The notes under the pieces: generated by a model
What the model was told of the DNA's origin: nothing
Database searches by the model: none
What the model saw: the letters and a program-made list of their open reading frames with translations, nothing else
Translations under genes and position numbers: made by a program
In this document: positions 1-13,079 of the stretch, piece after piece
Numbering within the stretch: the first letter of the stretch is position 1
Layout of the letters: every line of letters begins with the position of its first letter
Assembly (NCBI GenBank): GCA_013399855.1
Contig: VXAY01002115.1
Location: 584,875-648,874, forward strand
Length of the DNA: 64,000 bases
Origin: Oxyruncus cristatus
Taxonomy: Eukaryota > Chordata > Aves > Passeriformes > Cotingidae
Direction of reading: 5' to 3'

Positions 1-2799
1 GGCCTTGTGAAAAAAGGCGACAGCAGTACAGAACCGACAATACGATTTAAGTCCATCAACAGCACGTTTTTTCTAATGTGAAATCTTGTTACTATTTGTC
101 AGACCCGCAGATGTATTTTGACAATCAAGAGATATTGTGCAGGTGGTCGAAATAATTTTGATGTGTTGATTTTTTATTTTTTTTTTTCCAATGCATGCTG
201 ATTAATCCTAGGTCGTATATCACACCAAATTGGAAAACACAGCCTACCTGTGTGATGAATGTGCTTAGAAAGGTTTAAAGTTTTGTTCGCTGTGACATCA
301 GTGCCCTTGAAGGCTGTGGACTGACTAGAGCCAGAATTGTGAATACATTCCTCTCTCCCTCTCAAATTCCACCTGCCTTGCTGCCCTGCTCCCTCCTGGG
401 GAGCTGAACTCGATCATGCACTTCAGGCAGAGGGGGCAACACTTACTCTCACTGAGTCTGTGATCACCCAAAAAAACCAATGAATTAGATAATTTTTTTA
501 TTGCTAACCTTTCTGTTGGTGGACTGTGCTGATGGAAAAAGGCAGAAAGGCAGTGATAAGCAACTGGAGGACATTTACTGTTCATGAGTAGCCTTAGCCT
601 TTACACAGATAAAGCTGGGCACCTCTAGTCTCCCTAGGAAGATCTTCAGACCCTGTAGATATGACTTAAGTGAATCACAAGTGTACCTAAAAGTCCAAAG
701 TAATAACACATAGAAATTACATCTGCATCCATTTCACCTGTGGACTTAGTTGTAAAGTTTTTTTGATGTCTTTGTGCAGGGAAATGGGTTTGTGCCCACA
801 GATTTATTTGCATTATGTAATTATCATTAAATTGTAAATGAGAATTTCTCTTTCTGACCCCCACATGAGGGAAGAGGAACCCCAAGCAGTGATCCTGGTC
901 ATTATGAGCAAGAAGAAGGGATGATTGGAACAAGGGCATCATGTTGTACAGGCTGGTTTTTATCTTCAGTCAGCTGGATTGCAAACAAAGGGATAAATAT
1001 GCATTGCCAAAAAATGGATTATTCTTTCCTTTTTCTTTAAATGCTGTGACATCTCTCCCTTGTTCTACCGGAAGACCTACAAGGTCGCCAAATTAAACCT
1101 TTATACAATCCAAAAATTGAATCTTAGTACATCCATTTTCCTAATACAATTTCTGCAGTACCTATCGGTGCTGACAGTTTTGGTCACATATCTCTATTGT
1201 GCTGTTCAGTTTTATTTGACAGTGCAGGATGGCATCAGCATGTATTGGAGGTAACATCTGAGCTGTGGCTGCTCTCTTGGGACTGCTGTACTACTTTACC
1301 TCCTTGCCATCATAAATGGATGTTTCTGTCATTCCCTAAGATTTCCTCCTGGGTTAGGCATCTTTCTTTAATTATTAATCAAAAGCAGTGTAACAATCAC
1401 TGCAAACAAATGTATCACTGTACTGAAGCAAGCACGTTAGATGGGATGTTAGAAGTATTAGTCGAACGGGGTTTGGATGTAAAGGTTGTGATCTTGTCTT
1501 TTACACATCTGCTTGATACATAAATTATTATGTCCGTGTGAGTATTGTATTTCCCTGCTGCAAAAAAGAGAAAAATAAATGCAGTAGGCTGGCTTTTGCT
1601 GCAGCGTTGTAACTGAACAAAGGCCAAGTGACTTATGCAAAGCCGTTCCTGAAATCTGTGACATGGCTAGGACAAAAATGTCCCGAGTTTGAATGCAACC
1701 ATATGCTTAGCACAGGGAAAAAAGAGACCATGGCTACAGATAGGCAAAATCCCATTGCTTTTGTTCCAGTCGAGACTAGTTTCTAAACTTCTTTTGTCTG
1801 TCAAGTTGAGACTAGTTTCTGAACTTCCTATATCCGTAGTTTTCACAAATGTTTTACTTGCAACTGTCAGGCTTTGAGAAGGAAATCTACGTTTGATAGT
1901 TTTTTCCTAGGCACAAATCCATGCATCACTGCTCGGTTCTCAGTTTGCGTGCGCTCACACAGGTCTCGCTTCAGACATGGGATCCTTGACAGTACCTGGG
2001 AAATGCCTGCTTTAAATTAAATACCTCTTGCTAGAGGTCAGGTTAAAGAGAGAGAAACTGCTGTAGTCGGCACGGAGCCACTTTATGTTTCCCCTGCAGG
2101 ACGGAGGGTAAAGGCCTGGGCAGTGCGGTGGGTGTGTGAGAGGGAGCGCTGTGCCAGGCTTGGGCACACACACACCTCTCCTTGAGCAAAACTCTCCAGC
2201 TCCATCCCCACATTGCACTTCCCTCTGAGTGCACAGAGACACCCCGGAGGGCTTGGGTCTTTGTGCAGGGCTGCAGTGTCTGGTGGTTGCACAACTCCCC
2301 GTCACCAGCCTCCTCTTCCCACACATCCACCAGTTCAACCACAGAAGGTGGGGTTTCATCACTAAAAACTGCTACTCATTGCCTCAGAAATAGCGTGTGA
2401 GTATAAAGGACATGCATTTCCACGGAAACAAAGCAGTGGGCTCATTCGGTTTCCGTTCACAGCATTGGCTTAATCCTGCTGCTGAACACGCAGATGGACA
2501 AAGCTGCGGATCTACCTAATAAAATACGTGTGATCAAATCTGAACTGCTTGTCTCTTTGAGACATTCCTTTAATACATAAATTTAATATGCTTTTCTTTG
2601 ATAAAACTCTTATTGGGTGTTGAAGACATTGCCATCTTAAATATCAGACTAAGGGTATTTATTGACTCCTGCAACACCCAGTCATTCTGTTGAAGATATT
2701 AAGCTCCAGAATAAATTATCCGTATTTAGTGGTGCAATACATTGCATTGTAGCGTTTAAATTTTTTTCTTCTTGAATTTCTTCAGGTATCAGTCTTAAT
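1..2799. other. Unique AT-rich non-coding stretch, no gene seen
   Basis: No coding exon is recognisable. The stretch is AT-rich unique sequence with a T-rich run near 171-187 and a 36-bp-period imperfect duplication at 1772-1828. A GC-richer patch at about 2050-2360 carries three overlapping open frames of 69 to 116 codons on the minus strand and one of 72 on the plus strand. None shows a domain, and overlapping open frames in several phases are what a GC-rich patch gives by chance, because stop codons are AT-rich. A short inverted repeat (TGGGTGTTG with CAACACCCA, about 2614 and 2674) flanks about 50 bp and is probably chance. Function unknown. Confidence 0.6.
1772..1828. repeat. Imperfect 36-bp-period direct duplication
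   Basis: The 20-mer GAGACTAGTTTCTAAACTTC at 1772 recurs at 1808 with one change (A to G at its 14th base). The period is 36 bp and there are two copies. This looks like a small local tandem duplication that has begun to diverge. Confidence 0.8.
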
Positions 2800-3063
2800 T
2801 CAAGGACCCCAGGGAATGGCCTGAAGTTGTGTCAGGGGAAGTTTATGTTGGATATTAGAAACAGGTTCTTCACCCAGGGGGTGGTTGGAGATTGGAACAG
2901 GCTCCCCAGGGCAGTGGGCACAGCACCAAGCCTGACAAAGAGCATTTAGACAACGCTCTCAGGCACAAGGTGTGGCTCTTGGGGATGGTCCCGTGCAGGG
3001 CTAAGGGTTGGACTCGATCTTTGTGGGTCCCTTCCAGCTTGGCGTGCTCTGTGGTTCTGTGAG
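2800..3063 (+). mobile_element. CR1 LINE, 5'-truncated 3'-end fragment
   Basis: The sequence follows the well-known 3' region of avian CR1 retrotransposons. In order it shows a piece like 'ggaatggcctgaagttgtg', 'ggatattagaaacaggttctt', 'ggaacaggctccccagggca', 'ggttggactcgatcttt', 'gtcccttccagctt' and a degraded tail 'tctgtggttctgtga'. Orientation is plus. Only about 260 bp of a roughly 4.5-kb element remain, as is usual for CR1, which is normally 5'-truncated on insertion. The overlapping 68-codon minus-strand frame is a shadow of the repeat. Divergence from the canonical 3' end looks moderate, so this is an old, dead copy. Confidence 0.93.
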
Positions 3064-4195
3064 TTGTCAAAATCAAGGGCGAAAGACTGAGAAATGCTCA
3101 TAAAAAACTCGGTTTCAAAGCTGGGAACTCAAAATTGGATGCCCAGTTTGTATTTAAGCAGCTAACATGGAATTTAAATGTCAAAAAGGCATATTTTTAA
3201 GTTTAAATAAATGCTTTTGCTACTGATAGGTGGAGGATTGGTGCAGATAAAAATATTCCACCCAAATGCTGGGATTCACCTTCGCCTTTGCTGTGTGCAC
3301 GAGATTGTGAGGGAGATTCCTTCCTCAGGGCTGAAACTGAATTTAAACCTTGGGTTGCACACTAAGCACCTAACGAATTGCAGAATGTGCCTCTTTACTC
3401 TGAACAAGAGTAAAGGAGCGCGAGCAGTCTTGGACTCTATGTAAATTGTTTCATTGTACCTGCTAAATATAACATGAAAAACTTGAGACTTATAAAATGT
3501 CACCTGCTCTTATCGAGCTTTGAAGAGATTACCTCTTAACAGAAGTTTCATTTTCATTTTCTCCAACATTTACTGAAGTGAACGAGGGCCGTGACTCCTT
3601 TCTTTCCTAATCCTAGCCGGCAACTTGCTTTTTTTCTGTGTTTTATGTCATTCCATATGACATTGCATCCAGGCAATTCAGTGCTGCATGCAGTGGAACC
3701 AAAAGCAATTTAAGTCAAAAAATGGACAAATATGGATGTCATTTGTAAAGCTTGTTCAGGGGTCTTTGGCACAGCTCAAAGCTGCCCACTTTGGAGGTGC
3801 AGCAAGGTTTTTCTCTTCTTGTTTCTGAAGCCAAATTGCGGGGGTTTAATAGAGGTCCACTGAGTAAGTAGCGGACAACACTTCGCACTTAGAACAATCC
3901 TTTTGTAAACTAAAAATGGGTTTGCTTTTATTATTTATAGAAACTTTTTTGAAGAAAAATATAGGACCCAATATAAAAACAAGTGTAGCAGTATCAGTGG
4001 AACAGCTTTGCAGACTAAAACCCAAACATCTTGTTATACAGTCTGTTAAAATCTAAAATCTTGTCCAGTGTACAGAGTTGGAGTATGATGGGGAAAAAAT
4101 TATGGTTTCTTTGATGGCTTTTCTGTTTTCACTCCTATTTTAGTCATATCCTAAATGCTGTTTGTTCTAAGGCTTTGCTTTCAGAGTATTTTATT

Positions 4196-4210
4196 TATAT
4201 ATATATATAT
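4196..4210. repeat. (TA)n dinucleotide run
   Basis: About 7.5 TA units in a row, followed by further AT-rich sequence with shorter TATATA words up to 4280. It is a short microsatellite. Confidence 0.85.
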
Positions 4211-5424
4211 CTGTACAATACGTATCTATATATTTACATGTACAGATGTATTTTTGTGTATTTTTAATATATATAAAAAGATACACTCCCCAGCCCAGTT
4301 AAGACACTGTGTCTTGCTCTTTCTTTTGCTTAGTCATTTCCACCAAAATTCCAGATGTATCCAGTTATTCCATGTGTAAGAGAAAGTTTTATGTAGGACT
4401 TAAAACCTCTGTGTAAGACACAAAAATTCCAGTATGTTCCTATACACTGGAAGAGATCTGTGAAAGTGTTGTTTCTTCAACAGAGAATGCTCAGGGATTC
4501 TTGGAAATGTTTCTTTTACCTAAGTGCTGAAAAGTTTCTCTGAGTGATTAGTTCACTGGTGATCTTGAGTTAAATCTTAGCAGCAAATAAAAATGCCCAG
4601 TTTACAAATGTTTTTTCATGGGATAATTTTTTTTTTTTGTCCTAAGTTCAGCTAATATGATTCATATGTCCTCTGCTTGGGATCTCCAAGAAAACACTTG
4701 GAATAGCTTATAAAGGCATTTCTTTAACCTTGTTTGTGAGCAGGACGTGTTTCAAGGCACTTGGATGTCCTGCTATGAAAATTCAGGAGACAGATCACTG
4801 TTAATTGCATCTCTGCACTTGTAAATATTTCCTCTCTCCCTTCTCCCCTGCCTTCATGACTTGTCCCATCCCCTGAGCCAGGGGCCTGCTTGTGCTTTTA
4901 CCATCAATGTTATTTTGTCAGTTGAAGTGTGTTCAAAATTACCAGTGCAGATTATTTTGTTATTTAAAATGTTCCATTGCAGTCTTCAGTCTTTGCAATT
5001 ATGGGTCATGGTAACACAGCAGCTTGAGAACTGTTTTCATTAAGAGGGTATAATGGCAAACAAAAGTGCAGTTTGTAAATCAATTTATTACAATTAATTA
5101 TCATATGAATGCTGTATTTTCAAAAAATACATTTGTCAAAATATTGCTGTTGGTAAAAATGGGCTTAAGGATCCTTGTCAGTATGTTTGGCTGATTAATT
5201 AAGGAACTTATTTTAATATCGGAATAACATCATCATAGCTTCTTGAAGCAATTAAAGTAATGAATTACTTGCTTTCCCTACATTTTATCTTCATTCTATA
5301 TCTTCTGCTGCACCCTTTTCCAAATAGTAAATATATTCAGTAATTATATCTGATAACATGTAAGTAGTTTATATTAGATAGTGAGATATATAATGCAGAT
5401 AAAAATAGTCGAGATTTCATCTAG

Positions 5425-5459
5425 TGTATATTACATTTATTTTATAAATGTAATATGTG
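5425..5459. repeat. Inverted repeat / hairpin, 13-bp perfect stem
   Basis: ATATTACATTTAT (5428-5440) is followed by TTT and then by its exact reverse complement at 5444-5456. Three flanking G-T wobble pairs would extend an RNA stem to 16 bp. The arms are AT-only except for one C/G pair. The stem is too short and AT-rich to look like a standard microRNA precursor. It may be a cruciform-prone site or chance in AT-rich DNA. Confidence 0.75.
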
Positions 5460-8400
5460 ATGTGTGGTTGCTGCACATTTCAAAAGGCTCTGAAAGTTTG
5501 ATAAACTGATAGGCACCTTATGCAGAGGATGATATTTCACACACCTCCTCAGCTCTTGCAGTTACTTTTGGAACAAAACATGGTTTGAGAGTGCATGGCA
5601 GCAGAGCTAAACACTTTAAGGAAAAAAGATGGGAGTATATCCAGTTCAAACTGCCTCTGATATTTGAGGCATAGCCTCTGTTTAATATTTTAATAACAGA
5701 AGCCATGGGTTTATATATAGCATTTGTGGAGTGTTAGATTCTTTAAAAAAACCCTAAAATCAGCCTACTGCTGAAGTATTTAAGACTTCACCCCACATAG
5801 AAACAGACTGTTAATAGCAATTGAAATGCTACTACAAAATTGATGCTATTTTCAGATGTTCTTGAGATTAAAGCAAAGATGTCTAAAAAATTTTGCTGCC
5901 CTTAACTAGAAGCTTCACCTTCAGTTTCCCAAGGTGGCTGTACGTCTGGGGCCGGTACCAAGTGCCAGTGGCAGGAGGCGTGGGGTGTCCTGAGGTGCTG
6001 GGAACATATGGAATTCACCCAGAGAGGTGTAGTTCTGTACTCTCCTACTGAAGCCTCTGGACACGGGACCGGTTTGGGTGGTAGATGGGTGGGACAGTGA
6101 GTCTGAGTTCTCACACCCTTGCTGTTACTTAAGGGGTGACCCCAGTCATCCCCCAGTGGCTCATGACATCTGTGTCACGGGCTCCTGTGCCCTCCAAATG
6201 GCTTCAGGCTGCATTTGGGAGAGCAGCTTTTGCCCGTGTTTGACCTGCAGGATGGAGCTTGGTTCGGAAAGCTTTCATAAAGTGGCAGAAAACAATTCCC
6301 TGGCAGATTGGGAGTGTGGTCTAAGGAAAACCACCACCATTCCTCAGGCCTGAGTCCAGCTGACCTCACACCTGTCTCTGCCCTGGAGTTTTGGAGGGCA
6401 AAGCCCAGTGAAAGCCTAAATGCCATATTATTGAAGTATACTTTGGTAAAATATTTCTCAGCACTGAACAAACACTACAAGTAACGCATATATTTAATGG
6501 AGTGTATTATTTTATTATAGCTGGTTGCTATAATAGGCAGTTAAAGCATGATAAACAAAAGCAGCAGAAATGTGATGTACTAGAAGATCAGATCTCTTTC
6601 CCTTATATCTGTTTTGTCAACTTGCATTCATCTACTTTCTGTTTTCTTTGGTGGGCAGTCATCAAGGCGTGAAATAGCTGCCTTCCCACGTTACTAAGCC
6701 ATGTAAATTTTGCTTTGGGAATGAGCTTATTTCAGACAGCATTCCTAATCATGGCGCCTTAGCACCACTTGCATAGGGAGGAGCACTTGAAGAAAATGTT
6801 TCTTAAACATCTTAAATTCTTGAAGATGACGTAATTGAAGTAATTTACTGATCTGTGGCCTGGATGGTGTTTAGCTTATGGAATAATGATAAAAAGTCGT
6901 AAGTATGTTAGAAAGTTAGCATATCAAAGTGATTGAGTAAAAAATGGTGACACTCAGATTGTTGATGCAAATGAGCATATCATTAAATGATGCTCTGAAC
7001 AAAAAGACTGGAAAAATGCCTTTCAAACATGTATTCTTCTGTTGCCAAGAGCAAAATACTTGTGGGGTTTTTTTTTGTTTGTTTGTTTGGTTTTTTTATG
7101 TTAAGGTTTACTAGTCTTCCTATATTTTGTCTGTTTATATAGGTTGACTGTATTTTTTTTATTTCAAGACCTGTAATCTACTGATGTTATTGCTGTCCAC
7201 TACACTCCTTCCTAATGGCAGAGTAACGCTGAAAGCATAATTACATTTCCTAATTATGTGTAATTAAGCAAAACCCAGATGATGTATTCAGTGAGCTCTT
7301 GGTATAGCCAAGGGTCAAGGACTTCTGGAATTTTGTAGCATTTCTCTAAATAAGCACATTATACTGTTAAAGCCAAGATACAGTTTTGTGCAGTCTGTTC
7401 TGTAAACCTGCTTAACAGCTAAAATATATAGTATTCATTTATTTAGCTGAGTAAGGATATAGTTGAGATTTCCCCCCTCCCGTTTTTAGATTTGTCGTAC
7501 TTAACCCAGGAAAGGGACTTTAAACTCAGCACCATAATGTTCTGCATGCTGACAAGCTAAGTGATATTTATTTTTTCAAACCTTAATCCTTTTGAAACAT
7601 GGAGAAATAAATACATCCTCTTATCTAGCATATGCCTGAGACTGGAAATAAATTCTTATTTCCTTGTAGTCCTGTACCAATGGTCTACAATGAATAATTT
7701 GGGCAGTCTCACTGAATATAATAGAAAGAGCTTCTCTATTACCAGTGATAATTATAAGGCTCATAATGGGAAACCTCCAAAGCCCTACCATCAATCAAGG
7801 AAAATAAACAATGGAAAATGATAGGTATATAGAAATGAAAATTGCAAAACCACATATGGAAATGCAGTAGTTTCTGCAAGGTTATAAATCATGGGGGAGT
7901 CATAATTTTAAATGTAATTAATATTCTCAGATTAAAACATAACTTTTTAAGGAATTTAGCGGATATTTTTACAGTCAGAAGCTGGATGAGTCAGAGCGTT
8001 AGTAATGGGATTAAGAAGACTTTCACTTCTAGATCATTAGGTCAAATATGACCCAAATCCGCAGTGCCTGAAAGTTATCATTTCACAGCTGTGCAGTGGC
8101 CTTTGTAAAAAGATTTGTTGGTTTTGGTCTAGACCCCAGCAAGCAAGGGTCTGTGGACCAAAGTCAGCCGTGCTGTAAGCAGTTTTATTCTCAGTGAAAA
8201 CAAAAGGAGTTGGCCTCCATCATCTCAAAGCTTGAATTTTGGAATATTAAAACGTCATTAAAAATCCTGTGACATGAATCCTTCCAGCAGCAGAAGCCAA
8301 GAACAAAATGGCCTTGCAGTGGAGCTGCCTGCTTGGTCCCTGGCAGTGGTTCCTCCAGGCCAGGATGCAGATGAGCATTGTTTGCTGGAATTTTTCCTCT

Positions 8401-8660
8401 CCTTGTGTCATGACTGCTTATCCTGAAAACGTAAGACAAAGATGAGGCAAAGGCTTCACGTATGCATCTTAAAATGAAAGTTATTTGAGCAATCACCCCA
8501 AGGTCCAGTGCTATCAGTTTAGCCATCTACACCATTTTGTTGGTAAAAAGCTTGCTAAAGATTTGTGAGGGAATGATGTATTAGTTTTGCTATTAGTTGT
8601 GATAGAAGGGGGGAACCCACCTAGTGTAAAGTATTAGTGTGTAAATTAAGAAAACCCTAA

Positions 8661-8750
8661 TTTTTTTTTTTTTTTTTTTNNNNNNNNNNNNNNNNNNNNN
8701 NNNNNNNNNNNNNNNNNNNNTTTGGTTTTTGGTTTGTTTTTTTTTTTCAA
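8661..8750. repeat. T/G-rich low-complexity tract interrupted by an assembly gap
   Basis: T19 runs directly into 41 Ns (8680-8720). T- and G-rich sequence follows on the far side to about 8748. The gap was probably left because the homopolymer could not be read, so the true length is unknown. A minus-strand open frame across it is not real coding sequence. Confidence 0.9.
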
Positions 8751-11700
8751 TATCTTGTTGGTAAATTTTAATCATACGTGGTCTTACATAGATGGACTCA
8801 GGGGCACATTTTGCATTGTCTCAGGAAGGATTCAGGCAGGAGCTGGATCTCCCAGCAGCAAGACACTATAGGGGAACAACATATCTGTTTTTTTCCCCCC
8901 ATTTCACATCACGGCCCAGAGGACTCTGGCTGAAGGACTCGGCTTTCTTCATACATCAGTGCTGGAGGTTAGAGCCTTTGAAATGCTCTCCACTCAAAAG
9001 TGCCCTTCCCCTGCAAAATTTGGTACTCTCGAGCATATGTCTGTTCATGCTGGTTGAGTTCTCTGTCATTTGGTTTCCCTTCAGTGAAATCTGAAGACAT
9101 TCAGGGCGTGTTTTGAGTTTTCTGAAGTTTTCATCTCTGTGAGGATTCCTGGCTTTGGGGAGGCAGCGAGGTCACTGAGGTTTCCTCTGGGCTGTCTGGA
9201 TGGATCAGGATCCCTGGAGCACACTCACACTGAGATGGGTGGTGGACTTGGTCTGGTCCACAAACTTCTGCCCCCGCTGTAGTTGGTTTGTGCTTGTGCT
9301 TGCAGACCCAGCAGCTCGAGCAGTAGAGGGCACACGTTCAAGAGAAGCACTACACTAACATGTGCTTTCTGACATGTTTTCCTGATGCTTTCTGGAACAG
9401 GAAATGGTTGATGACTTAAAAATTCAGTCCTTGAACTAGCTGTTTTTCTTCTAGTCCTTGTTTCCATGCTCTGGATGTGATCAGTGCCGTTGCCTCACCT
9501 CCTTTTGGGCTGTGGCTTATTTACCCTTCTTGGGTCTAGGACACTTACAGAGATGCTGACTTGCAGTTTTCCATTCCTTTCAAATTTTTTTTCCTGGCCA
9601 CAAGCAAGCCTAGTTCCTTCCTTGTTTCCCACCCTTCCTTCCTGTCCCTTATGGTCCCCCAAAACCACTCCCCAGATGCAATCCTTTTAGCAGAGCTTGT
9701 ATTGTGGAAATAGTGCAGGACCAAGGAAATGTCTGTTGCTCTAGTTCTAGTTAAAATATGGTGATGGTCAGTGGTTTATTCCATGGCTGAATCAATCAGT
9801 GCCTAAAGGATTCCAGTTTTTAAATGCTTTATCCTGTTTTGGAATTCCTCCATGTTCTTTTCTATGCATCTAAGTGAAGGTGAGACTCGTCTTTAAATGA
9901 TTTCCACCAAAACCAAATGTATGTTTGCCAGTGGAGAAACCTGTCCACAAGGCTGAATAAAATTATTTGCAATGTTATTTTTTTTCGCGCGTACACAGAA
10001 TCAAATATTTCCAGAAATATTTGTTCCTGTGTTGGAAGGTTACGAAGGGAAAGGACCAGTGAATCACTGGTAACAAGGTGCAGCTCTATCCATGCAGTTT
10101 GTTTGCAGGGCTTTGTTTCCTGTTGTGCATTTCATTTATTAGGCACCCATGGCACAAAGCTTTATTAATTGCATGAAGAAATGACACAACTATTATTCCC
10201 AGTAACAAATGAGTCACTAAGTTTGCAACAGCAGACTAAAGATAAATGCTTGTGTGTGAGATCTGCAGTAGTTATAGGAGCTCTTCCTAAAAATACATTT
10301 CAACTGATTTACAGCATTCTTGAGTAGTTTAATGTGCTGTACTGCGTGTGATATATTCAGATTTTCAGAGTCCCGATGCGTTCCTGAAAAGAATGTTCAG
10401 TGTTGTTGTACGGATTAAATGTCCCAGGGGATTAAAAGCACCAGAGAACGGAGGACAATGAAACATTAGATGTAAAAACAAACAGATGTAGCATAATAAG
10501 TAAAAGGTCAATATGTGCTGAGGACCAGCGTGCGTAAAATCAGAATGGGAATTTCAAATAGAGGCCAGGACGGGAGCAGAGCTCCCTCCAGTCCCGCCCA
10601 GGTACAGGAGTCATTAGGAAGTCTGTGCTGCAGCATGGGCTTGAGTGAAAGGAGAGATCTTCTCTGATATCTTTACTTGCCTCTTAAAAAATTCATATGG
10701 TTAATATTTAAGTTTCAGAAACCTGTGGCCAGCAAGAGAAAGTTCTTCTAAATGACCCCATTTGTGCTAATGTAACAATCTAATGAAAACTTTAGTGCTT
10801 ATCTTTGCATAATTTCCATTCATTTTTGCTGTTCTGATTATTAAAATTGCTCATTTAAGGACTGTCTTTTGTTTTGTTTGATTTCAGCATTCCCTTTGGT
10901 AAAAATTGCAAAAAGTGTGAGGAAATGGATTTAATAGACACGGTCTCAAGAATGGTTAGTTAAATGGTGCTGCAAATACTCCCAATTTTTCCCTTTGTTC
11001 TTCTACATATGTTTAAAGATATTTCTGTTAATTTACAATTTGAAAGGTGGGTGAGGAGCAGAGAGTTTGAAAAATAGATTACTGTCTTCATTAATACAGG
11101 TTTGACCTACAAAGTCTTCACGTACTTAATGATTAAAAACCAAAGTGCTAAATAATAAATTATAAGAATTTATAGGAGTCATCATCTTGAAATTAGCTTA
11201 CTGAATGTTCTTATCATAATAAATCTGAGTGGGTGTCTAATTTAGTGTTAGCTGACTAAAATTATATGTTGCAGTCAGATAAAAAAAAAAAAGAAAAAAA
11301 ACTTTTGTTTCAAGAGAAATGATACGGATTTAATCAGAAGTAACCTGAAAAGCTACCACATTTTGTTGTGTCTACTTTGCAGAAACTTTGGCAAAACTGG
11401 TAGTGGTGGAGTGGAGATCGATTTCAATTTGTGAATCTGGCAGACAATAAAATGTCCTCCAGCAGTTCAGAGATGTTTGTGGTAACACTTCCCTCGCTGC
11501 TACAGCCAGTCAAAAACCCGGGGAACAAATGACTAAATATCTGCTGTATCCCTTATTCAATCTCAGTGTAGCAGAATCGTGTGTGCCAAGATCTTTTTAT
11601 GTGATGGTGGAACAATCTCTCTCTCCCACCTTTATCTCTCCCTGTTATAAAAGACGTTTCTCAGTACAGTTAAAATGTATTTCTCTCGTCCAGTGAATAT

Positions 11701-13079
11701 GGAACGTAACAGACTGGAATGTTTTCAGAGCTGATGAGCTGCTTCTAAAATTCAGCTACTGGGAAGCCTTGAAGGAAAAGGAAGAAAACCAACCATTAAT
11801 ACAGGAAGCATATTAAAAGCAGCCCTAATCAATATTTTGTTTCAGTCCAGGCAGTAAAATACACGATCCTGAGCCCATTCTCAGGACAGTCATTCAGAGC
11901 CTTTCTACTACACCAAAACAAGAGGGTTTGGCCAGTGCAGAGCCAGCCTGCACACAGTCACTGCTGCTGCTGACAGACTTCACTGAACCAAGGACTGTGA
12001 TCCCAGTTCACAAACAGTTGCTAAACTCACATCTTTGCAGGGGAAATTTCTCTCTGCAGCTGATAAAGAGCAGCAAGAGCTGCAGAGAGCAGTCAGGGGC
12101 TGCTTCATCCCTTCCCTTCACCTCAGTCCCTCACCCTAATTAATTATAGGGAAATATGCCTTCCAGAGAAGAGGAAGATACCTCTGGGATTTTCATCAGG
12201 AAGTCGTAGCTCTTGTGGTTAAAAGGGAAAAGATTTGTTGTTGCTGTTTTAAATGTTAAAATTTTAAAATGTGATTCACTAGTACTTAATTTTTGTCATT
12301 AGTGCCAATTCTGCAGTGCTAAATGCTGTTGATAATATTTAAGTTTCTTTACGTAAACATAATTTTTGATTGCAGATTCCTAATCAGAAGTAGAAAACCC
12401 ATGTGCCTCAGTCATTTTTCCCGAAGAGCTCCTGGAGATGAGATTCATCTCTGAAAATGCTGACTAATCAGGTTTCATTACATCCTTTCAGAGTATTCAA
12501 ATGTTGAAAAAAAGGCAAAACAAAGGTGAGAGTCTAAAAATTAGATGCATTATTAAATTAAAAGAGCTTTTATCTCTCATTTTCTAAAAAGCCTTTACCT
12601 TGGCAATCTCCTGCCATTGGACCCAGCGAGATCCCATGCTGGAGCAGTGTGCCCAGAGTGTCTGCAAATGGGAGGCTCCTTTTGAGCTCACCACAGATGC
12701 CCTAAAATGGAGAGTAGCTCAGGTAATTACTATGTCACACTGTGTAATCTTAGATTGGGAAAGAAGATGCTTGTGAAATAATTTATATTAGCCTTAATCA
12801 TCAACAGCCTGATCCAAACTCCCATTGCTTTTTAGGAGTGAAGATGAGCCCCATTTTCAGTCTTAATTTTATTTTCTGCCTTTTAGATACAAACATGAGC
12901 AGTGGTATTTCATTGTATAATTTAGTGTCCAAAGGGCCTTGTGATGAGTGTCTGCTCTGTAAAGGCATCTCTAAGAGATATGTCTGTCCTGCAGAACACA
13001 TGTGCTGAGACCACAGCTTAGGAGGTCATCCCTGCAGGTGTCATCTACACATTCCAGTGGATTCGGAGTCACTGGGATG
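8751..13079. other. Unique non-coding stretch, no gene seen
   Basis: No confident exon. A GC-richer part at 8800-9700 has short open frames on both strands (100 codons at 8792-9094, 80 at 9225-9467 on minus, 68 at 9484-9690) with no recognised domain. The section 10680-11500 is AT-rich, repeat-poor and regulatory in texture and is listed separately. A-rich run at 11281-11300. A 67-nt exon-like interval at 10888-10954 is discussed under findings. The remainder shows nothing recognisable. Confidence 0.55.
10680..11500. promoter_or_regulatory. Candidate conserved non-coding (enhancer-like) stretch
   Basis: This is unique, repeat-poor AT-rich sequence with many homeodomain-type words (TTAATA, CATTAATACAGG, ACTTAATGATT, AATTAGC) and a TTTGCATAATTT word near 10805. 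It lacks open frames. The texture resembles vertebrate conserved non-coding elements, but conservation was not tested, so this is inference only. An A-rich run interrupts it at 11281-11300. Confidence 0.3.

Larger units (their letters stand above)
3064..8660. other. Unique AT-rich non-coding stretch, no gene seen
   Basis: No exon is recognisable. It contains a (TA)n run at 4196-4210 within AT-rich DNA to about 4280, an AT-rich stretch with many TAATTA-like words at 5080-5460, a hairpin at 5425-5459 and a T/G-rich run at 7063-7098. It also has an octamer word next to a hairpin at 6965-6995 and a second AT hairpin at 7236-7258. The GC-richer patch at 5920-6420 has open frames on both strands (91 and 98 codons) with no domain. 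Two consecutive plus-strand frames at 7561-7821 and 7842-8051 show no recognisable protein and are treated as chance. Confidence 0.6.

Noticed and set aside
8593..8775. Minus-strand frame across the 41-N gap
   Set aside because: Reads through unknown bases and a homopolymer.
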